The position numbers were made by a program, and so were the translations under genes. Under the pieces are notes generated by a model that ran no database searches, was not told the origin of the DNA, and saw only the letters and a list, made by a program, of their open reading frames with translations. Of a stretch of DNA of 64,000 bases, positions 57,980 to 64,000 are shown in pieces (the stretch's first letter is position 1; each line of letters starts with the position of its first letter). The stretch covers positions 1-64,000 of the forward strand of contig NZ_QMHP01000011.1 in assembly GCF_003313335.1 (NCBI RefSeq). The letters run 5' to 3'. The stretch comes from Pedobacter zeaxanthinifaciens. Its GTDB lineage: Bacteria > Bacteroidota > Bacteroidia > Sphingobacteriales > Sphingobacteriaceae.

Positions 57980-58255
57980 ATGAATATCAAGGAACTATTA
58001 TTGAATGGAAAGGCGTTTCTGACCATTTTAAGTGATTTTGCTATCGAAGCGAAAAATGTCATTATTCAAGATGAAGATATGCTCTTCAGAAATATTGGCG
58101 GGGCTAAAAATCCAACATTGAAAGAAACTGTTTGTATAGAAGGTAAAAATGAAGAGGGTATTTTCAATTTTTTTGGCACGCTACACTTCAATTGCTTGGA
58201 TAAGCTAGCTGTTTTTGAAATGCAAGGTTTTGAAAAAATCGCTCCAAAGTCATAA
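57980..58255 (+). CDS. Small hypothetical cytoplasmic protein
   Basis: 91 residues, no signal or membrane segment. Pattern is mixed alpha/beta: KELLLNGKAFLTILSDFAIE, AKNVIIQDEDMLFRNIGG, NPTLKETVCIEGKNEEGIFN, FFGTLHFNCLDKLAVFEMQG. No family recognised. 30 bases before the porin-like gene, so probably co-transcribed. Confidence 0.55.
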   Translation: MNIKELLLNGKAFLTILSDFAIEAKNVIIQDEDMLFRNIGGAKNPTLKETVCIEGKNEEGIFNFFGTLHFNCLDKLAVFEMQGFEKIAPKS

Positions 58256-58285
58256 AGTATATCGCACATCAATAAATTTTTCCAG

Positions 58286-58873
58286 ATGAAAATATTTTCT
58301 TTAGTTACAGGTTTGTTTTTTGTAGCGCAGATGGCTACTGCTCAGGTTGCACCTTCATTTCAATTCGGGTTGAAAGGCGGCTTTAATCTATCTAAGTTTA
58401 GTACTGAAAATACTTTTGCCAGCGAAAATAAGGCTGGTGGCTACGGCGGGGTTTGGGCTAGAATAGGCGGTGCTGGAATTCACTTGCAGCCGGAGTTGTA
58501 TCTTTCTGGTAAAAACACAACACTACAAAGCAGCAGTGGGTTACAAAACAAAGTTACTTTTACGAGCTTGGATGTACCTGTTTTAGTAGGTGCAAAAATT
58601 GGAGCAGCTGGCGTTGGCATCCGTTTAAACACAGGTCCGGTTGCATCATTTGTAATCAGCGAAAAGCAAAGTTTTGACCAAGCCGCTTCCAACGTTTTTA
58701 ATGGCAGGTTTAAGGATCAAGCATTTGCGTGGCAGTTTGGAACAGGTTTAGATTTAGGTAAATTGAGTTTTGATTTGCGCTACGAGATGGGGCTATCTAA
58801 GCTCAATGCTGCTGGTTATCCAGAAACTAAATTGAATATTTTTATGCTTGGTTTGGGCTTACGATTGTTCTAA
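58286..58873 (+). CDS. Outer-membrane beta-barrel porin-family protein
   Basis: 195 residues, signal peptide ends MATAQ. PorT/OMP_b-brl-type pattern: FQFGLKGGFNLSKFST near the N-terminus, alternating strands with YGGVWARIGGAGIHLQPELY, VGAKIGAAGVGIRLNTGPV, WQFGTGLDLGKLSFDLRYE, and an end at ...GLGLRLF with terminal Phe. An eight-strand barrel of the outer membrane with unknown role. Its last 15 bases overlap the convergent YihY gene. Confidence 0.8.
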   Translation: MKIFSLVTGLFFVAQMATAQVAPSFQFGLKGGFNLSKFSTENTFASENKAGGYGGVWARIGGAGIHLQPELYLSGKNTTLQSSSGLQNKVTFTSLDVPVLVGAKIGAAGVGIRLNTGPVASFVISEKQSFDQAASNVFNGRFKDQAFAWQFGTGLDLGKLSFDLRYEMGLSKLNAAGYPETKLNIFMLGLGLRLF

Positions 58874-59815
58874 ATCATCGCCTTTTTCAATAATTTGAGT
58901 TACTTCTTTAAGCTCGTAGGTATACGCTCCTTTAATGGGGCGTATATTTAGCTGTTGCTGCTCACTTATAATTTTAATAAAGCAAGCTCCAAAGTAAAAA
59001 ATTAGTGAGGAGTAGAAAACAAATAGCATCACTAACACAATTGAGCCCGATGCGCCGTAAATATTTTCGATATTGCTGAGCGGCAACATGATACGTAATA
59101 CGTATTTTCCTAAATTAAATAAGATGCCTGTTAATAAGCCTCCTTGAAATGCAGTTTTCCATTTTGGACGGGCGTTGGTTAAAAATCGAAATAAAATTGT
59201 AAACCAGATAGTTACAATTAATATGAAAATTAGTTGATTTAAGGCCCACAATAGATATTTTCCGAAGTTAGGTGCTGAGCTGTGCAAGTACGTACCTACA
59301 AATGCTTGTACACTATCGGTAACTAAACCTACAAAGAACAAAATTCCAGCTAGCAAAATAATAATCATCGATCGCCCACGTATTTTCAAGGTGAACAAAA
59401 AGCCTTGCTTGTCATTTTGCCCAATATTCCATATTTGCTCTACCGAGTTTTTGATTACGTTAAATAGGGTAGTGGCCACAAAAATGAAAAACACAAATGT
59501 TAATACTGTAGCCCACCAGTTATGGTCAACCCCTCTGATATTGCGCAATGTTTCGCGAATTTGATTGGTACTGCTTGGGATTAAAATCTGCGAAATACGG
59601 TCAAATAGTTGAGAGGCAAGAAATCTTCTGTCCACAAAAAAACCAAACAAGCGTATTAAGATTAGAAGAATTGGTGGAATGGCGAAGTTGGCAAAAAAAG
59701 CGGTAGCTCCTGCTAATCTCAACGGGTCGTTTTTTTGATATAGCATAAAGGCGTTTCGTAAATGCTTACAAAACAAAAACAGCTTCGACTCTTTCAATGT
59801 AGATGTTATTCCCAT
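58859..59815 (-). CDS. YihY/BrkB family inner-membrane protein, second paralogue
   Basis: 318 residues. KNDPLRLAGATAFFANFAIPPILLILIRL replaces the usual SAALAYYTIFSL, i.e. the family segment with a variant AFFANFAIPP; later NLGKYVLRIMLP, ENIYGASGSIVLVMLFVFYS and SSLIFYFGACFIKIISEQ are standard. About six transmembrane helices, cytoplasmic termini. Function unknown. Paralogue of 14751-15755. Convergent 15-base overlap with the porin gene. A TATTTTTG box lies 10 bases upstream (59826). Confidence 0.85.
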   Translation of the reverse strand: MGITSTLKESKLFLFCKHLRNAFMLYQKNDPLRLAGATAFFANFAIPPILLILIRLFGFFVDRRFLASQLFDRISQILIPSSTNQIRETLRNIRGVDHNWWATVLTFVFFIFVATTLFNVIKNSVEQIWNIGQNDKQGFLFTLKIRGRSMIIILLAGILFFVGLVTDSVQAFVGTYLHSSAPNFGKYLLWALNQLIFILIVTIWFTILFRFLTNARPKWKTAFQGGLLTGILFNLGKYVLRIMLPLSNIENIYGASGSIVLVMLFVFYSSLIFYFGACFIKIISEQQQLNIRPIKGAYTYELKEVTQIIEKGDDLEQS

Positions 59816-59825
59816 TAGCGAATTT

Positions 59826-59833
59826 CAAAAATA
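59826..59833 (-). promoter_or_regulatory. -7 promoter box candidate (TATTTTTG) for YihY paralogue 2
   Basis: Perfect TAnnTTTG on the minus strand only 10 bases before the start codon, which implies a very short leader. Confidence 0.35.
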
Positions 59834-59956
59834 ACAAAATATGCCAAAGGATGTTTGTTGTTGTTATTATTAATGCAACAATTGCGGTTAAAATTATAAA
59901 GTTTCAAACTATTACTTGTCCCGTTGGTTATGATAAAAAACTAAAGGAGATAAGCC

Positions 59957-60073
59957 ATGAACAATTTTTTTAGAACAGCTATAGCAGGCTGGGGTGCCTG
60001 GAAATTAGGCGGAGGTTGCCTATCAACAATCGTGATTTTTGTAGCTTTATACTACTTGTTGGGCCATTGCTAA
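59957..60073 (+). CDS. 38-residue small membrane peptide
   Basis: Open frame of 38 residues starting MNNFFRTAIAGWGAWKLGGG and ending CLSTIVIFVALYYLLGHC. It has an amphipathic start with Arg, a Gly-rich turn and one transmembrane helix (about 21-36). Upstream AAAGGAG (59943-59949) is a good Shine-Dalgarno at 7-base spacing, unusual in Bacteroidota. No family assigned. The strong SD, sensible composition and lone position argue for a real gene. Confidence 0.6.
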   Translation: MNNFFRTAIAGWGAWKLGGGCLSTIVIFVALYYLLGHC

Positions 60074-60100
60074 CATTGAATCATCACCATTTCATAAAAT

Positions 60101-60145
60101 AAGCGCATGAAGAAATCTTAAATCTTAGCGTTTCTCCATGCGCTT
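60101..60145 (-). terminator. Intrinsic terminator of hppD
   Basis: Stem AAGCGCATGaAGAAA / TTTCTcCATGCGCTT (60101-60115, 60131-60145), with AT-rich tail on the minus strand. It lies 18 bases beyond the HPPD stop. Confidence 0.6.
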
Positions 60146-60162
60146 GAAATGAGAAGCGTATT

Positions 60163-61293
60163 TTACAAATTGCCTCTCAAAGCCTGTTCTCTTTCGATAC
60201 TCTCGAAAAGTGCCTTAAAGTTACCTGCACCAAAGCTTTGTGCGCCTTTACGTTCAATAATTTCGAAAAATAAAGTCGGTCTGTCTTCTACTGGTTTGGT
60301 GAAAATTTGAAGTAAATATCCTTCTTCATCTCGGTCCACTAAAATACCCAATTCCTTTAACGGCGCTAGTTCTTCGTCAATTTCCCCAACTCGGTCGGGC
60401 ATCATATCATAGTAAGCCTGTGGAGGTGCACTTAAAAATTCCACGCCACGAGCCTTTAATTCTTTAACTGTTTTAACGATGTCTTTGGTGGCTACTGCAA
60501 TATGTTGTACGCCTTCTCCTTCATAAAACTCTAGATATTCCTCAATTTGAGATTTCTTTTTTCCCTCCGCAGGTTCGTTAATTGGGAATTTCGAGTAACC
60601 ATTACCGTTGCTCATCACTTTACTCATCAACGCAGAGTATTCGGTATTAATTTGCTTATCATCGAAGGTAAGGATGTTAACAAAACCCATCACTTCTTCG
60701 TACCATTTCACGGTTTCATTCATACGGTTCCAACCTACGTTGCCTACACAGTGGTCAATGTAAAGTAAGCCAGTATCGGTTGGATTATATTCGCTTACCC
60801 ATTTTTGGTAGCCTGGCATAAAAACGCCATTATAGTTTTTTCTTTCGATAAACATGTGAATGGTTTCGCCGTATGTATAAATTCCCGACATGCGTAGTTC
60901 ACCGTGCTCATCTGTTAATGTTTGAGGTTCTAGATAAGGCTTTGCACCACGTTTAGTGGTCTCTTCGAAAGCGCTGTAGGCATCGTCAACCCAAAGTGCC
61001 AATACTTTAACGCCATCGCCATGCTTTTTTACATGTTCAGCTATAGGATGTTCGGATTTTAAAGCGGTAGTTAAAATCAATCGTATTTTACCTTGTTGTA
61101 GTACGTACGAAGCTCGGTCTTTAATTCCCGTTTCTGGACCTGCATAGGCTAAAGATTGAAATCCGAATGCAGTTTTATAATAATGCGCTGCTTGCTTGGC
61201 ATTTCCTACATAAAATTCAATATAATCTGTTCCATTAATAGGAAGAAAATCAGGTGCTTTAGCTATTTTTTCTGCAAATGTTTGTGTGCTCAT
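60163..61293 (-). CDS. hppD: 4-hydroxyphenylpyruvate dioxygenase
   Basis: 376 residues, cytoplasmic. Two VOC (vicinal oxygen chelate) modules: N-terminal DYIEFYVGNAKQAAHYYKTA FG segment and the C-terminal catalytic half. Iron ligands are visible in YIDHCVGNV (His), GVQHIAVAT (His) and LFFEIIERKG (Glu). C-terminal gate helix ends FGAGNFKALFESIEREQ. It converts 4-hydroxyphenylpyruvate plus O2 to homogentisate and CO2. Second step of tyrosine breakdown. hmgA is 168 bases upstream on the same strand. Confidence 0.95.
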   Translation of the reverse strand: MSTQTFAEKIAKAPDFLPINGTDYIEFYVGNAKQAAHYYKTAFGFQSLAYAGPETGIKDRASYVLQQGKIRLILTTALKSEHPIAEHVKKHGDGVKVLALWVDDAYSAFEETTKRGAKPYLEPQTLTDEHGELRMSGIYTYGETIHMFIERKNYNGVFMPGYQKWVSEYNPTDTGLLYIDHCVGNVGWNRMNETVKWYEEVMGFVNILTFDDKQINTEYSALMSKVMSNGNGYSKFPINEPAEGKKKSQIEEYLEFYEGEGVQHIAVATKDIVKTVKELKARGVEFLSAPPQAYYDMMPDRVGEIDEELAPLKELGILVDRDEEGYLLQIFTKPVEDRPTLFFEIIERKGAQSFGAGNFKALFESIEREQALRGNL

Positions 61294-61461
61294 TCTGTTT
61301 TATTTTGTCCGAAGTCGAACCACCGATGTCGGATGTTATAACTTTTTAATTAGTACGGAAGTCGGAAAATCCGCCATTCCAGAAATTAAATTTTTTATTT
61401 TTTGCGTTGAAGTTAATGCCTGCTAAGTCTTGCGGACTTGCCGACAAAAACTTTCTGACTA

Positions 61462-62628
61462 CTACTCTACGTTTATCTGCCAACTTTTATGATAGCTTTC
61501 ATCCTCAATGGAAATGGCATCTTCAGTAAGCATTAGCGGTCTAAAAGGATCTATCATTACCGCTAGCTCTTCTGTCTTTTCCTGACCTATAGATTTTTCT
61601 ACCGTTCCTGGATGTGGCCCATGAGGAATACCGCCTGGATGCAATGTAATTTGTCCTTTCACCACACTTTTGCGGCTCATGAAATCACCATCAACATAGT
61701 AAAGCACTTCATCACTATCTACATTACTATGGTTATAAGGCGCTGGTATCGCTAAAGGATGGTAATCGTACTTTCTTGGCACAAAAGAGCAAATTACAAA
61801 ATTGTGTCCTTCAAAAGTTTGATGCACTGGAGGCGGCTGGTGCAAGCGTCCGGTAATAGGTTCAAAATTGTGGATAGAGAAAGCCCAAGGATAATGAAAG
61901 CCATCCCAGCCTACAAAATCAAATGGATGCGTACCGTAGGTGTATGGATACATGATGCCTTGCTTTTTAATTAGCACCTTAAAATCTCCTTTCTCATCAA
62001 AAGTTTGAAGATTTTGCGGTCTTTTGATATCTCTTTCACAAAATGGAGAATGCTCTTCCAATTGCCCAAAAGTGTTTCTGTACCTTTTTGGGGTACGTAT
62101 TGGACTAAAACTTTCTACAATGAATAGGCGATTTTGTTCGTCATTAAACTCCATCTGATAAATGGTACCGCGTGGAATAACCAAATAATCACCGTATTCA
62201 AAAGCAATTTCCCCAAATCCTGTCTTAAGCTTTCCCGATCCTTCATGAATAAAAATTACCTCATCGGCCTGACTGTTCTTATAAAAATAGTCAGTCATTG
62301 ATTGTTTAGGCGCAGCAAGGGAGATATGCAAATCGCTATTTACCAGTACCGGCTTGCGACTTTTCAGGTAATCGTCTTCTGGTTTGATGTTGAAACCAAT
62401 TAAACTAGTATGGCGGAGATGTTTTTCTCTTGCAATTTTGGGTTCTACGGAATAAGGTTCGCCAATGGCTTTTACAATAGTTGGTGGATGGCAATGGTAC
62501 ACCAGCGAATATAAGCTAGAAAAGCCTTCCGTTGAAACGAGTTCCTCCGCATATAAATCGCCATTTGGCTTGCGGAAAACGGTATGTCTTTTAGGAGGAA
62601 TACTCCCTAAAGTATGGTAAATAGGCAT
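61462..62628 (-). CDS. hmgA: Homogentisate 1,2-dioxygenase
   Basis: 388 residues, cupin-type. GSIPPKRHTVFRKPNGDLYA near the N-terminus; the C-terminal catalytic cupin has PAPYNHSNVDSDEVLYYVDG (His and Glu iron ligands) and ITLHPGGIPHGPHPG (third His and gate). Shorter than human HGD but normal for Bacteroidota. It opens the homogentisate ring to maleylacetoacetate. Divergent from the FAH-family gene across a 484-base gap, so the two may share a regulatory region. Confidence 0.9.
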   Translation of the reverse strand: MPIYHTLGSIPPKRHTVFRKPNGDLYAEELVSTEGFSSLYSLVYHCHPPTIVKAIGEPYSVEPKIAREKHLRHTSLIGFNIKPEDDYLKSRKPVLVNSDLHISLAAPKQSMTDYFYKNSQADEVIFIHEGSGKLKTGFGEIAFEYGDYLVIPRGTIYQMEFNDEQNRLFIVESFSPIRTPKRYRNTFGQLEEHSPFCERDIKRPQNLQTFDEKGDFKVLIKKQGIMYPYTYGTHPFDFVGWDGFHYPWAFSIHNFEPITGRLHQPPPVHQTFEGHNFVICSFVPRKYDYHPLAIPAPYNHSNVDSDEVLYYVDGDFMSRKSVVKGQITLHPGGIPHGPHPGTVEKSIGQEKTEELAVMIDPFRPLMLTEDAISIEDESYHKSWQINVE

Positions 62629-63112
62629 ATTATAAGATTCTTTTGGTTAGAAATTACTATAATAACGAATAAAGGTAGAGAACGTTTACTGTACGTTCAT
62701 TTAGATGGAAAGTTATTAAAAAGAATATTGTGCAAATATCAATTTGGAAAGCATAGCATATCTGTAAGCGGAAAAAACTTCTGCTACACAGTGGTTATGA
62801 TATGGGAAAATCTCGTTCATATTTGTTGCTGTAAAAATAGCTTTTTTGCCGCAATGTTTCAAACTTCAAATTTTACAATTTTATACTAAACATTTTACCA
62901 CCTTAGAAACCTAAGTTCACGCCATAGATTTACTGTCCTAAACAAAGGTGAACTAAAGTGCATCGGGTGTTTCAATAAATATAACCTGATACAGCTTTTG
63001 GAAAACCCATAATGCTTTCATAGCTTTGAACCATCCAATTATAAACCTTCTCCAAGTTGCGTTGTTGTTTTATTGGGTATTATTTTGACATCGCTAAAAC
63101 TTATTAATAAAA
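62629..63112. other. Divergent intergenic region hmgA / FAH-family gene
   Basis: 484 bases without a recognised gene. A TAAAGGTA on + at 62670 gives TACCTTTA on the minus strand, one mismatch from the -7 consensus, ~42 bases before hmgA. TTATTTTG (63080-63087) is a one-mismatch -7 candidate for the FAH-family gene. No obvious operator repeats. Confidence 0.4.
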
Positions 63113-64000
63113 ATGAAGCTTGTATCCTACAAAACAGAAGATAGAGAGCACCTAGGTGTATACGCTAATGGGCATATCTATAACCTTAACTCGTGTGATA
63201 AATTGATTCCTGATCATATGAATGCTTTTTTAGAAGGTGGCGAGCCGCTGATGGAAAGAGCAAAAAAAGTAAATCAAGATATTTTAACGGGTGCACTAAC
63301 GCCGAAAGAGGAAGTTTTTTATGAGCTTTTAGCGCCAGTTCCTCATCCAACCTCTTGTAGGGATGGCTACGCATTTAGGCAGCATGTGGCTGCAGCACGT
63401 AGAAACCGTAAGGTAGATATGATTGCTGAGTTCGATCAATATCCGATTTTTTACTTCACTAATCATAATGCTATTCAAGGTCCTGGTGAAATCGAATGTA
63501 TGCCTGATCATTTTCAAAAGCTTGATTTTGAACTGGAAGTTGCCATTGTAATTGGGAAAAAAGGAAGAAACATCAAAGCTGCGGAAGCCGATGAATATAT
63601 TGCTGGTTACATGATCATGAACGATATGAGTGCCCGTACGCTACAAATGGAGGAAATGTTGTTGAATTTGGGCCCAGCAAAAGGTAAGGATTTTTCAACC
63701 GTAATTGGACCTTGGTTAGTTACTCCTGATGAGTTGGCGTCATATAAAGTTCCTGCGAAGGATGGCCACGTAGGTGACAACTATAACTTAAAGATGACCT
63801 GCAAGGTGAATGGCATTGAAGTATCTAGCGGCAACATGGCTGATATGGACTGGACTTTTGCCGAAATTGTGGAGCGTTGTGCCTACGGAGTGGATGTTTT
63901 GCCAGGCGATGTGATAGGATCGGGTACGGTAGGTACTGGATGTTTCTTGGAATTAAATGGTACCGGTTTGTTGAACGACCCTAACTATCAGGTACAATGG
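63113..64000 (+). CDS. Fumarylacetoacetate hydrolase family protein (partial, runs off the window)
   Basis: 296 codons seen from ATG 63113 with no stop before the window end. N-terminus KLVSYKTEDREHLGVYANG, central domain YELLAPVPHPTSCRDGYAFR, and metal/active-site segments LDFELEVAIVIGKKGRN, AGYMIMNDMSARTLQMEE, KGKDFSTVIGPWLVTPDEL and LPGDVIGSGTVGTGCFLELN. These define the FAH superfamily with the typical Glu/Asp metal ligands. With HPPD and HmgA divergently next to it, fumarylacetoacetate hydrolysis in tyrosine catabolism is probable, although other FAH members exist. Confidence 0.85.
   Translation, partial: MKLVSYKTEDREHLGVYANGHIYNLNSCDKLIPDHMNAFLEGGEPLMERAKKVNQDILTGALTPKEEVFYELLAPVPHPTSCRDGYAFRQHVAAARRNRKVDMIAEFDQYPIFYFTNHNAIQGPGEIECMPDHFQKLDFELEVAIVIGKKGRNIKAAEADEYIAGYMIMNDMSARTLQMEEMLLNLGPAKGKDFSTVIGPWLVTPDELASYKVPAKDGHVGDNYNLKMTCKVNGIEVSSGNMADMDWTFAEIVERCAYGVDVLPGDVIGSGTVGTGCFLELNGTGLLNDPNYQVQW

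Noticed and set aside
61425..61441. Short AAGTC/GACTT hairpin after hmgA
   Set aside because: Stem is only five bases with no T-run, so it is not called as a terminator.

Overview
The window looks like a chromosomal segment of a Bacteroidota bacterium, most likely a Sphingobacteriaceae / Pedobacter-type organism. This rests on low GC, Bacteroidota -7 promoter boxes (TAnnTTTG), near-absence of Shine-Dalgarno sequences, and characteristic families: lipid-modified TamL beside TamB, a PorV/PorQ-like protein, a TonB receptor with a carboxypeptidase-like N-terminal domain, DUF3467, a LuxE-like acyltransferase, and proteins with SPII or F-terminal outer-membrane signatures. I see no tRNA, rRNA, transposase, integrase, phage gene or CRISPR array. 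The content is mostly core genome.

Layout. 1-564 has no gene and starts with an odd GC-rich block. 565-4600 holds secreted and membrane proteins, a cupin and a desaturase on +. 4601-6859 holds RNA helicase rhlE (-) and repeat-rich non-coding DNA that runs up to a lone Mrr-type restriction enzyme (6860-7741, -). A PLP enzyme and an amino-acid permease follow (-). parE and a hybrid histidine kinase are on +. 14751-23080 is a minus-strand tamB-tamL-yihY block. 23229-27614 holds cdd, an amidohydrolase and a serine hydrolase (+). 27685-28874 is an overlapping rdgB pair (-). 28954-32425 holds a parvulin-less SurA-like protein, SurA, a MoxR ATPase and a Fur-family regulator (+). 32439-35330 and 36790-40590 are minus-strand genes on either side of tyrS (+). 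A TonB receptor, an ABC-F ATPase, EcsC, a Skp-like lipoprotein and gyrB come next.

49429-51248 is a compact PadR plus two-membrane-protein cassette bracketed by two identical 43-bp terminators. 51274-54862 is a minus-strand run of response regulator, kinase, Usp-like protein and bestrophin. 54967-57678 carries SRPBCC, amidase, retropepsin and mdh. 57980-60073 has small genes, a porin, a second YihY protein and an unlisted 38-residue membrane peptide. 60163-64000 is homogentisate-pathway tyrosine catabolism: HPPD and HmgA on -, and a FAH-family gene running off the window on +.

The most distinctive signals are the duplicated terminator around the PadR cassette, mosaic REP-like elements whose outer arms are shared but whose inner palindromes differ, a terminator hairpin that contains the start codon of an acyltransferase gene, and two genes that keep only the non-catalytic part of a larger family architecture. 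I found no clear evidence of a wholly new multi-gene system. The PadR cassette is the best candidate for a compact, little-described module.
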